Notes under the pieces: model-generated
What the model saw: the letters and a program-made list of their open reading frames with translations, nothing else
Database searches by the model: none
Told to the model about the DNA's origin: nothing
Program-made: the position numbers and the translations under genes
Source: Acidimicrobiaceae bacterium
GTDB taxonomy: Bacteria > Actinomycetota > Acidimicrobiia > Acidimicrobiales > Poriferisodalaceae
Direction: 5' to 3'
DNA: 64,000 bases
NCBI GenBank assembly: GCA_002722565.1
Contig: PBMG01000021.1
Span: 62,001 to 126,000 of the forward strand
Shown here: one piece after another, positions 27,250-35,501 of the stretch
Numbering within the stretch: position 1 is the first letter of the stretch
Layout: each line of letters begins with the position of its first letter

Positions 27250-27837
27250 TTAGAGATGTTCCAAGAAAAACTGGTGAAGGCGCAAGTCGTCGGTCAATTC
27301 CGGGTGGAAGCTCGTAACTAGCACGTTTTTTTGTCGGCAAAAAACAGGGGTTTCTTCACCAGAATCTAATTTGAGGCTGGCGAGTACTTCTACTGAAGGT
27401 TCGAGTATGTCTGCCCCAGGCGCTCGTATAAATACACCTGGAAAAGGCTGATCTAGGTTTTGGATCTTCAAATCTGTTTCGAAACTTGCTATCTGCCGGC
27501 CGAAGGCGTTTCGTCGAACTGCAATACCAATTTGGGCGAAAGATTTTTGGTCCGGTCGACCATCTAACACTTCTTTTGCTAGGAGAATCATCCCAGCACA
27601 CGTGCCTAAAGCTGGTAGCCCTTGGTTTAATAATTCTGCCAGGGGTTCAAAGGTCTCGCTCGATTCCAAAAGCATCGAGATCGTTGTTGACTCCCCACCG
27701 GGAATGACTATGGCATCGAGACCAACGAGATCCTGTGGCAGTCGGACTTGATGGACCGTCGCTCCAAGCTTTTCTAATGCAGCCGTGTGTTCTCTGGAGG
27801 CACCTTGCAGCGCTAAGACTCCAACTATTGGTGCCAA
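27250..27837 (-). CDS. pdxT: pyridoxal 5'-phosphate synthase glutaminase subunit PdxT
   Basis: PdxT hydrolyses glutamine and channels ammonia to PdxS. The class I amidotransferase triad is visible: the nucleophile Cys in LGTCAGMILL and the His in SFHPELTDD with the adjacent acidic residue. VGVLALQGASREH and IPGGESTTI are family signatures. It appears to start with TTG, ten bases after pdxS. At 195 residues it is full length. Confidence 0.95.
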   Translation of the reverse strand: MAPIVGVLALQGASREHTAALEKLGATVHQVRLPQDLVGLDAIVIPGGESTTISMLLESSETFEPLAELLNQGLPALGTCAGMILLAKEVLDGRPDQKSFAQIGIAVRRNAFGRQIASFETDLKIQNLDQPFPGVFIRAPGADILEPSVEVLASLKLDSGEETPVFCRQKNVLVTSFHPELTDDLRLHQFFLEHL

Positions 27838-27846
27838 TTTGGTGTT

Positions 27847-28749
27847 CTACCAGCCACGCTCGGCGAGCTTGGTTTCAAGTTCGCCTATTTCAAGTCCAGG
27901 CATGGCGTCTCCTAGTCCTCGGCTTGCTTTGGCGACCATTGTTGGGTCTTGAAAGTGAGTCGTTGCCTCGACAATGGCTTTCGCTCGGGGAGCGGGGTCT
28001 TCACTTTTGAAAATCCCTGAGCCGACGAACACCGCTTCTGCCCCCAATTGCATTACCAGTGACGCGTCAGCGGGTGTAGCGATACCACCAGCACAAAACA
28101 TTGGCACCGGTAAGCACCCGGTTTCTGCGATCTCTTGAACGAGCCCCAGAGGAGCTTGCAGTTGTTTAGCCCAGTCAAATAGTTCGGCTTGGTCTGCTTG
28201 GGTTATCTTTCGGATGTCACCCAATATGGATCTCAGGTGGCGAACAGCCTCAACGATGTTGCCTGTTCCTGCCTCTCCCTTTGAACGAATCATGCACGCA
28301 CCTTCAGAAATTCTGCGCAGGGCTTCTCCAAGGTTTGTCGCTCCACATACAAAGGGAACGGTGAACGCCCATTTATCAATGTGGTGAGCTTCGTCCGCGG
28401 GTGTTAGGACCTCTGATTCATCTACGTAATCGACTCCTAGTGATTCAAGAATCTGGGCTTCTGCGAAGTGCCCGATTCTCGCTTTGGCCATCACCGGAAT
28501 TGTGACCGCTTCCTGTATGCCTTCGACCATGGCGGGGTCGCTCATTCGCGCTACTCCCCCATCTCGTCGAATGTCTGCTGGTACGCGCTCTAGGGCCATT
28601 ACGGCTACGGCGCCAGCGTCTTCTGCGATCTTCGCCTCAGCGGGAGTGACTACATCCATGATGACACCGCCGCGAAGCATGTCGGCTAATCCTCGCTTAA
28701 CCCGCACCGTGCCGACTTGTGAATCTGATCCACTCGTACTCTCTGCCAT
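27847..28749 (-). CDS. pdxS: pyridoxal 5'-phosphate synthase lyase subunit PdxS
   Basis: PdxS builds pyridoxal 5'-phosphate from ribose 5-phosphate, glyceraldehyde 3-phosphate and ammonia, in a dodecamer decorated by PdxT. The TIM-barrel sequence is highly conserved: [47 protein letters not shown] with a catalytic Lys, [10 protein letters not shown], and [16 protein letters not shown]. The 300-residue length is standard. It forms a two-gene unit with pdxT, indicating DXP-independent vitamin B6 synthesis. Confidence 0.98.
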   Translation of the reverse strand: MAESTSGSDSQVGTVRVKRGLADMLRGGVIMDVVTPAEAKIAEDAGAVAVMALERVPADIRRDGGVARMSDPAMVEGIQEAVTIPVMAKARIGHFAEAQILESLGVDYVDESEVLTPADEAHHIDKWAFTVPFVCGATNLGEALRRISEGACMIRSKGEAGTGNIVEAVRHLRSILGDIRKITQADQAELFDWAKQLQAPLGLVQEIAETGCLPVPMFCAGGIATPADASLVMQLGAEAVFVGSGIFKSEDPAPRAKAIVEATTHFQDPTMVAKASRGLGDAMPGLEIGELETKLAERGW

Positions 28750-28792
28750 GCTTCCATTCTAAGCCGATGAGATGCAGAACGAGTCGCTTCGT

Positions 28793-29965
28793 TTAGTCAT
28801 CGATATCAATGATTGTCGCTGTATCTCTGGGGGCCAATAAAACCCATGTTGCGCCTGGAGTCATCGGAATAGAATTGCCGGTTTCATCGAGGAACCGGGT
28901 GTGCACTGTGATGTTCGGCTTGATCCAGCGCCCCTCTGTGATTGCTCCGTTTTTGAGTATCCAGGCTGTGCCGGACCCTTCTGACAGTTGAGCTAAGGGA
29001 ATTCGTGCACCGTTGCTGTCGACTTCGTTTGTTAGAACGTATTTTGTGAATTGAATAATCACATTCTCTGCTGTTATTTGAACTTCATCACCCTCGCCGG
29101 TCAACGCTAGGTGTTGCTCGCTGTTCTGGAATCTCTTCCATGTCTTCTGGTTGTCGGACCAGCGAAATGACACGTCGGTTGAGCCCCAATCGACCTCGAC
29201 GCCTGCAACTTTTTGATCTGCGCGTAGCTGTTGCTCTACTGGTTCTTGGAACGGCCAGAGTTGTTCAAAAGAAGATGTTTCGGATTCAACCTCTTCAAGC
29301 AATTGAGCTGATCGCGCCCACAAATTACTTGGTGAAGGTCGGTCACCCTTGCGCCAATATTGCGTTGGGTTCTCATAAACGCCGACATCGTTGACAGCCA
29401 CGGTGTCCAAGAGACGACGAAAGGCCCAATTGGAACCGCTCCATCCAAAGAACGCTCCATCGAAGGGCATCAGCAGCGGTATGTCACTTGAACGTCCGGA
29501 GCGAATTGGTCCAACAAATTCGGGCACCTGGGAATGAAAAATGGCGAGGAACCTTGTCAGGCCTCCCTCGACTAGTTCTTCAAAGACGATGTCGGCTTTT
29601 TGTAGGCCTTCTTGTGGAATTGCTGTCGGCGCGTTATCAACCTTTAACGCCAGCCGCGGCTGCGACCACACAGTTGGTTCAGCAGGGGTTCCCCTGTAGG
29701 GCGCTATGGTTTTTTTACTTGAAGATTTCTCTGGGTCACTTCCCGGACTCGTCGTTGAAGGGGCTTGAAAAGCTTGCGTGTCTTCGGCATCTGAAGAGGC
29801 AACTTCTCTTTCGTTGGTTGTTTCCGTCATGTAGGTCGTCGAGCTGGATGCAGCGGCCGTTAGTTCAGGTTGTTTTGTCGAGTGGGCATCTGGTGCATCT
29901 GCCGCGCACGCTGCAGCCACCAGTGCACAAATTCCAATAACGAAGGCGCCAATTTTCATTGACAT
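28793..29965 (-). CDS. DUF3048 (YerB-like) lipoprotein
   Basis: From ATG 29965 the protein begins MSMKIGAFVIGICALVAAAC, a lipoprotein signal peptide with a lipobox-like LVAAAC; mature residues after the Cys are a Ser/Thr-rich linker. The remainder matches DUF3048: ALKVDNAPTAIPQEGLQKADIVFEE-like segment, GLTRFLAIF, VGPIRSGRSSDI, and a C-terminal domain with GTAWILKNGAITEGRWIK. YerB proteins are extracytoplasmic and of unknown function. The open frame extends 28 codons upstream into the preceding gene, but the signal peptide fixes this start, one base after that gene's stop. Confidence 0.88.
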   Translation of the reverse strand: MSMKIGAFVIGICALVAAACAADAPDAHSTKQPELTAAASSSTTYMTETTNEREVASSDAEDTQAFQAPSTTSPGSDPEKSSSKKTIAPYRGTPAEPTVWSQPRLALKVDNAPTAIPQEGLQKADIVFEELVEGGLTRFLAIFHSQVPEFVGPIRSGRSSDIPLLMPFDGAFFGWSGSNWAFRRLLDTVAVNDVGVYENPTQYWRKGDRPSPSNLWARSAQLLEEVESETSSFEQLWPFQEPVEQQLRADQKVAGVEVDWGSTDVSFRWSDNQKTWKRFQNSEQHLALTGEGDEVQITAENVIIQFTKYVLTNEVDSNGARIPLAQLSEGSGTAWILKNGAITEGRWIKPNITVHTRFLDETGNSIPMTPGATWVLLAPRDTATIIDIDD

Positions 29966-29966
29966 G

Positions 29967-30755
29967 TCACATCTCGCGAAGCACCGTCGCCCGAGCTTCG
30001 ATAGATGGCCTATTTGTTTCGGACTTCGATGGGAAAAGCCAAAATGCATCGAGGGTCGGGTTGGTTTCTGGAATCACGGTCTTGTTCTCAGCCATTTCGA
30101 TGGCCTCTACCATGCCCGGCGGGTATCGAGTTATTACTGTTCCCTCGACATCTCCTGAGAAGTCATGGCTAGGGTCCACCTGCAAGCCTATTTTGCGTTT
30201 CAGTTTTGGTGATATCAACGCAAATGGTCGGGTCTGAAATGACGCGGGGCCTATGGCGAGGCCGAAAGTCGCTGCAGCTACGGTTGCCAAAGCGGTCCTG
30301 TATGTCACTATCTGGGAAATTCGGTTAGCTAGAACTGCTTCTAATTCAATTCGGGTAGCCGCTTCCAGCAAACCCGTCGTGATAATCAAAGTTGATGCGT
30401 TGACCGATGTGCCGAGGGACGCGACGTTGCGCCCTTCTGTTGGGAGAATATGAATGTGGGGTGGGGAGATACCTGTGGAAAGGCAGAGACCTTCGACCAA
30501 GTTCGTAATGCGCGGGTGGTCTCCTTCAACTATTCGACGTCCCGGCAAACTATTTAAGATACGTCGTTCGGCCGTCAGACTGGCGCAAAGCATTAACAGC
30601 AAGGCCACCAACCCAGCGGAGAAAGCGACTGGCCTGGGAATTGAGACGGCGATTAGGAGCAGAGAGAAGCCCAGCGACAAAATAAGTACACAGAAGCCGA
30701 ACGAGGCTTTCATGAAACCTATTCTTTGTTGGTTTTTGTCGCTCAGGTCATCCAT
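29967..30755 (-). CDS. M48/HtpX-like membrane protein with a lost HExxH motif
   Basis: Two hydrophobic helices (about 20-39 and 45-60) are followed by a region collinear with HtpX-type M48 metalloproteases: HPRITNLVEGLCLSTGISPPHIHILP, TLIITTGLLEAATRIELEAVLA, and C-terminal NRPSIEARATVLREM, which matches the usual HPPIEERIxRLREM. The zinc-binding HELSH expected after EAVLA reads NRISQ (144-148), so both His and the catalytic Glu are gone. The frame is intact and the protein (262 residues) not truncated, suggesting a pseudo-enzyme rather than decay. It is followed one base later by the DUF3048 lipoprotein and preceded by a PimA-like gene. Role unknown. Confidence 0.8.
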   Translation of the reverse strand: MDDLSDKNQQRIGFMKASFGFCVLILSLGFSLLLIAVSIPRPVAFSAGLVALLLMLCASLTAERRILNSLPGRRIVEGDHPRITNLVEGLCLSTGISPPHIHILPTEGRNVASLGTSVNASTLIITTGLLEAATRIELEAVLANRISQIVTYRTALATVAAATFGLAIGPASFQTRPFALISPKLKRKIGLQVDPSHDFSGDVEGTVITRYPPGMVEAIEMAENKTVIPETNPTLDAFWLFPSKSETNRPSIEARATVLREM

Positions 30756-30834
30756 GGATATTTCGGCTCTCCAGTATTTTTCGGCAACTCTGGGTCGCAG
30801 TGTACGGCCCTAAACAGTTAGCGGTCCTCACTTA

Positions 30835-31995
30835 TTACAGAGTCTGGTCGGCTTTACCGGGAAGCTTAAAAGGCCACCCCATTCGACTTAACTCTCCGCG
30901 CCAGCCGCCTCGGTCGGGATCTTGTCGTTCAACCTCGATGGCTCGTTCATAAAGGTCAACATAGATTCCCGCAAGGCGGTCCATGGAAAACTCCAACGCG
31001 CGATTACGACCGGACTTGGAAAGCCGAGCGGCTAAATCTTTGTCTTCGATGACCCTTAACAAGCCATCTGCTAAAGCGGCAGGGTCTCCGGGAGCTACGA
31101 GGTGCGCCTCGTCGCCTGTAGATGCGACGTTCCGATATCCGGGCAAATCACTAGCGACTACCGGTGTTCCTGCAGCCATTGCTTCTAGTAAGACGATCCC
31201 GAAGCTTTCACCTCTCAACGAGGGAACACAAAGTACGTCGGCTCCTTTGATTCGTTGTACTTTTTCTTCTTCGCTTACCGATCCAAGCCAATGAAGTCGC
31301 TGGTCAGTCTTGTACTTAAGGCGCAGCTCTTCGGTTTGGGGACCATCTGACATAACCCAGAGAGTGACATTTTGAGGTAGCGCCGTCATGGCCTCGAGAA
31401 GAACGTCTAGTCCTTTACGTGGTTCATGACGACCAACGTATGCGATTGTTGGCCCATCACTCTTTGTTGCGGCTGACCTACTGAAGTTATTTACTTCAAT
31501 TCCGTTGAAGACGACTTCGTAGTTTCCTCCGAGAGCTTCGTGAGCCATATCTCTGGCGTCTTGGGATACCGCTGCCCGAATATTCATTCTCGTTGCTAGC
31601 CATCTAACTCCTGGTGTGAGATAAGCCTTACTGCCTCCTGCTGCATGCCATGTCCCTACTATCGGGGCGCTTCTCAAGAACAGAGCAGTCTGGCACGGTC
31701 CTGGACATATGGGTTCATGGATATGGATCACATCGAATTCTTCGTCGCGGAAAGCTCGGATTGTTCTGAGCGTGCAGGCGAGATCTGGGGCAATTGGGGC
31801 GATCGAACCGTTAGCGAACGTAGGAATACTCGCACCCAGGGGGGTCACTCCTGTCTCAGGTGGCGCTCCATCACAGGGGCCCATAACCCGCACCTTATGA
31901 CCGAGTTTATTTAAAGCTCTTGAAAGCGCGAGAACCTGGCTCTGGACACCTCCAGGGCTGCTGAGGCTATAGGGCGAAATAATTCCGATTCTCAC
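30835..31995 (-). CDS. pimA: GT4 glycosyltransferase, probable phosphatidylinositol alpha-mannosyltransferase
   Basis: PimA transfers mannose from GDP-mannose to phosphatidylinositol at the inner face of the membrane. The 386 residues follow the GT-B pattern: IGIISPYSLSSPGGVQSQV at the start, HIHEPICPGP, GRHEPRKGLDVLLEAM, and the EX7E motif in ESFGIVLLEAMAAGTPVVAS. Context decides the specificity: an acyltransferase and a CDP-alcohol transferase precede it, the same order as the mycobacterial HIT-pgsA-patA-pimA cluster. The lipid acceptor is inferred, not shown. Confidence 0.85.
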   Translation of the reverse strand: MRIGIISPYSLSSPGGVQSQVLALSRALNKLGHKVRVMGPCDGAPPETGVTPLGASIPTFANGSIAPIAPDLACTLRTIRAFRDEEFDVIHIHEPICPGPCQTALFLRSAPIVGTWHAAGGSKAYLTPGVRWLATRMNIRAAVSQDARDMAHEALGGNYEVVFNGIEVNNFSRSAATKSDGPTIAYVGRHEPRKGLDVLLEAMTALPQNVTLWVMSDGPQTEELRLKYKTDQRLHWLGSVSEEEKVQRIKGADVLCVPSLRGESFGIVLLEAMAAGTPVVASDLPGYRNVASTGDEAHLVAPGDPAALADGLLRVIEDKDLAARLSKSGRNRALEFSMDRLAGIYVDLYERAIEVERQDPDRGGWRGELSRMGWPFKLPGKADQTL

Positions 31996-32049
31996 ATCAG
32001 ATAACGCTAGGTGATGATTCGGTCACTCCACGGTGGAATTTGGAACCAT

Positions 32050-32943
32050 TCATGTTTGGTCGACTAGATCGCTTGGCCAATTAGGTTGAAATAGGTGCCA
32101 CTGTTCAGGGTCCTTACGGATTAAGAATTCCAGCTCTTGGGCAACTAGATTTGTGACTCGGGTTACGTCTTCTTTGATCGTGCCAGTTCTGGCCACATCA
32201 ATTGGCGGCCTCACGAGGCCAAGGTGATTTCCGTTGGGCCCAAAATAAACCGCAGTGGGTAACAAAGCGGCACCGGTCCGCAAAGCCATGAGAGCGGGGC
32301 CGCCGGGAAGGGTTGTGTGTTCATCTAAGAAGGAGACTTCGATTCCTCCTCCTGCGATGTCTCGGTCACAGAGCAAACAAACTATTTCATTATTTTTTAA
32401 TGCGGTCGCTATTTGGGTTCCAGCTGAGGAACCAAGGGGCACTACCTTCATGCCAAGTTTTGAGCGAAAACTGGCGAACCAATTAAACAATTCCGGAGGT
32501 TCGATTGGTTCGACGACGACAGTCATTGGCAGGTTGTTTACGCTGGCCATCCAGAAACCCGCCCATTCCCATCCCCCTAAATGTGGAAGGGCGAGAATGA
32601 CCCCATTGCCGCGACTCAAGGCTTCTTCGACATAACGGTAGTCAGGGACCTCTATACCTTCAGCAAGCTGTTTGCCGCTGCGGGTTGGGAGCCGAAAGGA
32701 TTCAATCCAGTAACGCGTATATGAAGCGAATGCCTTTCTGGTCGCGACATTGACTGATTTATCGTCGGTATCGGGAGGCAATGCCCGCCTCATATGCCGT
32801 TTGACCATTGAACGTTTACTTCTCAAAGCCCAGCTGAGTGGGAAAGCAGCTACGTGGGGCAAAGCCCTAGCTATAGGGCCAGGCAAAGCTCGGGCCACCA
32901 AAGCCCCAAGCCGATAGAGCGCTGTCACACCCTGCCCACTCAA
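32050..32943 (-). CDS. patA: LPLAT-family acyltransferase, probable phosphatidylinositol mannoside acyltransferase
   Basis: The 297-residue protein belongs to the LpxL/HtrB-like acyltransferases. The catalytic His and Glu are in LPHLGGWEWAGFW (HX4E form), followed by VVEPIEPPELFNWF, LLCDRDIAGGGIEVSFL, and GPALMALRTGAALLPTAVYF. Mycobacterial PatA acylates a mannose of PIM and has this architecture. Adjacency to pimA- and pgsA-like genes supports the same role here. A basic N-terminal region suggests peripheral membrane attachment. Confidence 0.84.
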   Translation of the reverse strand: MSGQGVTALYRLGALVARALPGPIARALPHVAAFPLSWALRSKRSMVKRHMRRALPPDTDDKSVNVATRKAFASYTRYWIESFRLPTRSGKQLAEGIEVPDYRYVEEALSRGNGVILALPHLGGWEWAGFWMASVNNLPMTVVVEPIEPPELFNWFASFRSKLGMKVVPLGSSAGTQIATALKNNEIVCLLCDRDIAGGGIEVSFLDEHTTLPGGPALMALRTGAALLPTAVYFGPNGNHLGLVRPPIDVARTGTIKEDVTRVTNLVAQELEFLIRKDPEQWHLFQPNWPSDLVDQT

Positions 32944-32945
32944 TG

Positions 32946-33554
32946 TCAGCTCTTAGTATTTGAACTGGGCATATCGACAGTTGCTTGCCGCCAGACCTTG
33001 AGGAAACGTTGAACAGCTGTGAACGCTGTTAGGACAAGCATGAACCACAGCACTGGTACCAATAGGGCCTGAAAGCAAAGACCGAACCCCAGAACGACCA
33101 TACGTTCTGCGCGCTCCATCAATCCGCCCTTTGCGTCGTAACCCAATAACTCTGCTTTGGCTCTTTCGTAGCTGATCAGAGAGGAGACGCCCAGTACGGC
33201 CATCGGGAGAAGCATGATGGTTCCGCCTTCGCTCTCGGCTAAATGCCATGCAATACCGCAGAGAAGAAGCCCATCAGTGACGCGGTCTGCTGTCGAATCG
33301 AAAAAAGCGCCTCTCTTTGACGAGGTGCCAGCAGCCACCGCTACGGCGCCGTCCAAAAGGTCAGGCACCGCGGTCAAGATCAAAAAGGCAAGCCCTAATC
33401 GCAGTTGGCCTTTGCCGATTAAAACGCAAGCTGCCACCGACATGATCAGGCCGATGCAGGTTAGGAAGTTCGCGCTGATGCCGAGGCGAACAAGCCCACG
33501 CCCTACTGGGCGGACGACGCGGTCAACACCGTTGCGAAAGTTTCCATCAAACAT
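32946..33554 (-). CDS. pgsA: CDP-alcohol phosphatidyltransferase, probable PI-phosphate synthase
   Basis: This six-helix membrane enzyme would join CDP-diacylglycerol to an inositol phosphate, giving the lipid base for PIMs. The CDP-binding motif DxxDGxxAR(x8)GxxxDxxxD is visible at residues 65-90 with exact spacing: D65, D68, G69, A72, G82, D86 and D90. The Arg expected at position 73 is Val. SYERAKAELLGYDAKGGLMERAER matches the mycobacterial PI-phosphate synthase pattern. It overlaps its upstream neighbour by one base and is followed by patA. Substrate is inferred from the cluster. Confidence 0.86.
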   Translation of the reverse strand: MFDGNFRNGVDRVVRPVGRGLVRLGISANFLTCIGLIMSVAACVLIGKGQLRLGLAFLILTAVPDLLDGAVAVAAGTSSKRGAFFDSTADRVTDGLLLCGIAWHLAESEGGTIMLLPMAVLGVSSLISYERAKAELLGYDAKGGLMERAERMVVLGFGLCFQALLVPVLWFMLVLTAFTAVQRFLKVWRQATVDMPSSNTKS

Positions 33555-34093
33555 CAGCTACTGCCTTCTATTCCCTTTTCGCGAGTCGAGGTTTCAATCC
33601 AATCTTCGGGGTTCTCTTCGACGTAAAAATCTACGATGGTCCCATCTATCGCATCGACTAGGACTAGACCTCTATTTACTGGTGGGTCTTCCGCCGAGTA
33701 GACCAACATTTTCCACGTTGGCCTGCTCATCAGACCTCGCCACCCAAGCTGAGCGCTGGCGTGTCCCACGGGAAACCCTACGGCGCGATTGGCCGCCACA
33801 AGCGCCGCGCTTTCATCAAGCCCAAAGGCTCGCCCCGCGAAGAGGCTGTATACGCCGAACACTGCCAAGGCTCCACAGCTAAGAATCAAGCCTCCATTAA
33901 CCAGGACGGGTTCTCCATCAATCCACAAAGACCAGGAACCTACACAGACCGCGACAAGTAGATACAGCCAGCCTGTGGTTCTTCTTCTTTTATTGTCGGG
34001 GAATTTGTAGGCGCCGACGAACCCTCGATCGAGATCCTCGGGAAGTTCATCGCGTACTTCTCGGTCGTCCACAATGATCACGCTACCTGCCAA
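33554..34093 (-). CDS. membrane protein of unknown function in the PIM cluster
   Basis: The 179 residues begin with an acidic cytoplasmic segment (VDDREVRDELPEDLDRG), then two hydrophobic helices (about 42-58 and 65-86), then a soluble C-terminal domain containing WRGLMSRPTWKMLVYSAEDPP and VLVDAIDGTIVDFYVEENPEDW. I do not recognise a family. The gene lies between the HIT protein and the PI-phosphate synthase and overlaps the latter by one base, so it is probably cotranslated with it and may serve phospholipid synthesis. That link is inference from position only. Confidence 0.8.
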   Translation of the reverse strand: MAGSVIIVDDREVRDELPEDLDRGFVGAYKFPDNKRRRTTGWLYLLVAVCVGSWSLWIDGEPVLVNGGLILSCGALAVFGVYSLFAGRAFGLDESAALVAANRAVGFPVGHASAQLGWRGLMSRPTWKMLVYSAEDPPVNRGLVLVDAIDGTIVDFYVEENPEDWIETSTREKGIEGSS

Positions 34094-34111
34094 TGGTCCT
34101 TTGGCAAGGCC

Positions 34112-34618
34112 TCAATCAAAAGCCTCTCTTAGGCGCCTAAGAGTGGAGTCAAGGTCCTCCGGCAAAACGCGTGCCCCCCCGACCGTGGTCATAAAGTTCG
34201 TGTCGCTATCCCAACGGGGCAACACATGCACATGAAGGTGGTCTGGGATCCCAGCTCCCGCTCCTTTCCCCAGGTTCGCTCCCATGTTTATTCCATCGGG
34301 GTTGTATGAGCGTTCGACCGCTGCAATTGATCGGGCAACCAGGTCGAAGACTTCTATGCGAGCTTCCTTACCGAGGTGTTCAAAATCGGGTACATGCTCG
34401 TATGGCAGGACCATCACATGACCTGTGTTGTATGGGTAGGCATTCAAAATCACTGCTGCTGTCTCACCGCAATGAACCAACTTCTCTGGTTGAGTCTTCC
34501 TTAAGTCCAAGACCGAACAGAGCACACAGTCGCCATCGGACGCTGTCGAAATCTCACCAGTCTCACCGCTGACATATTCGCGTCTCCAAGTTGCCCAAAT
34601 CCTCTCTAACCCATCCAT
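34112..34618 (-). CDS. HIT-family hydrolase / Ap4A phosphorylase-like protein
   Basis: The 168-residue protein has a CxxC pair (DCVLCSVL) and the histidine triad HLHVHVLPRW, with an upstream PYNTGHVMVLPYEH strand. It matches the actinobacterial HIT subgroup, one member of which in Mycobacterium tuberculosis is a diadenosine tetraphosphate phosphorylase. The ATG at 34618 is preferred over the in-frame TTG one codon earlier. It heads the PIM-cluster operon as in mycobacteria. The 120-base region upstream (34619-34739) contains no gene, and no clear promoter was found. Confidence 0.88.
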   Translation of the reverse strand: MDGLERIWATWRREYVSGETGEISTASDGDCVLCSVLDLRKTQPEKLVHCGETAAVILNAYPYNTGHVMVLPYEHVPDFEHLGKEARIEVFDLVARSIAAVERSYNPDGINMGANLGKGAGAGIPDHLHVHVLPRWDSDTNFMTTVGGARVLPEDLDSTLRRLREAFD

Positions 34619-34739
34619 CAATATCTTCTCGTCATATCGAAAAGCTTGTGAATTTGGGAAGTGCCGATGAGCTTGATAGTTCCGGCGCGCGGCTGTCGGG
34701 TTGCTTCACTTTTTCTGGGCCGAGAGAACGACACAGCAT

Positions 34740-35393
34740 TTACTCCAGGCCTACTAATTTCAGGGCAACCCTGGTCCTATAGCGGGTATTGAGTTGGAGC
34801 AGCACGGCTGTAAAAGCTTCGATAGCAGTCGCATTTGACAGGTTTCCGCAATCGAGAGCCCTAGTCCCTGGAATTTTTCCGACTATTTCAGCCACTAAGT
34901 CAGTGGCTTCCTTGTCATCACTACAAATAAGAATGTCGCTATCGAGAGGCTCGTCTAAGTCACCTAGTTCTTGGGCTGGAACGTGTTGGAGTGTGGCTGC
35001 GACTTTGGAATCCGGCAGCGAAGCTTGGACAGATGCTGCTACTGAACCGCGAGGCGGGATCAGTGGGACAAACTCGTCGTCGACGCGAGCCAGCGCGTTG
35101 GACATTGTCACCACGACTTTGCCTCTCACCTGATCCTCAACGCTTCTCGCTGTAATCGCAGCCGCGTCCCAAGGCGTTGCAATCACTACGAATTCGCACT
35201 GCGCTGCTCCTAGGTTGTCTGAGGGCGTGACCGCTAACTCGCGATCGGGCCACCGATCCACAATGCTGTCAACTACTTCCATTGACCGATACTTCGACCG
35301 AGAACCCAAAACGACCTCGTAGCCAACATCAGCAAGACGCGCGGCCAAAGCCGATCCCGCAGGTCCAGTTCCACCAACAATGCCTATCCGCAT
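34740..35393 (-). CDS. F420-dependent NADP oxidoreductase family protein
   Basis: The 217 residues form a Rossmann protein beginning MRIGIVGGTGPAGSALAARL, then YEVVLGSRS, FVVIATPWDA, VVTMSNALA, and a C-terminal DCGNLSNATAIEAFTAVLLQLN. This pattern fits reduced-F420:NADP reductases, which exchange hydride between F420 and NADP(H). Presence of F420 in this organism is an inference from this homologue. Start at 35393 matches the family; the longer open frame adds 23 unrelated residues. A TACCGT box eight bases upstream suggests a leaderless mRNA. It is divergent from fabI. Confidence 0.82.
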   Translation of the reverse strand: MRIGIVGGTGPAGSALAARLADVGYEVVLGSRSKYRSMEVVDSIVDRWPDRELAVTPSDNLGAAQCEFVVIATPWDAAAITARSVEDQVRGKVVVTMSNALARVDDEFVPLIPPRGSVAASVQASLPDSKVAATLQHVPAQELGDLDEPLDSDILICSDDKEATDLVAEIVGKIPGTRALDCGNLSNATAIEAFTAVLLQLNTRYRTRVALKLVGLE

Positions 35394-35401
35394 GAAGTGC
35401 C

Positions 35402-35407
35402 ACGGTA
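35402..35407 (-). promoter_or_regulatory. candidate -10 box for a leaderless F420-NADP reductase mRNA
   Basis: TACCGT on the minus strand (TAnnnT type) ends eight bases before the ATG at 35393, and no Shine-Dalgarno precedes that ATG. Transcription would then start at or near the A of the start codon, a common arrangement in actinobacteria. No convincing -35 is seen. Confidence 0.3.
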
Positions 35408-35450
35408 CTGTCCAGAGGAGGGATACGGTGACTTCATTCCGCGAGTTACA

Positions 35451-35467
35451 TAATAGGTGCACTATTA
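35451..35467. promoter_or_regulatory. operator-like palindrome upstream of fabI
   Basis: TAATAGGTGCACTATTA has perfect 6-base arms (TAATAG and CTATTA) around GTGCA. It lies 34 bases before the fabI ATG, in the 108-base divergent gap with the F420-NADP reductase gene. The size and position suit a dimeric repressor such as a TetR-type regulator, but no regulator gene is adjacent. The GGAGG ribosome site of fabI (35488-35492) lies outside it. Confidence 0.45.
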
Positions 35468-35501
35468 GGAGCGCCGATACATCGAACGGAGGACAACCTT
35501 C

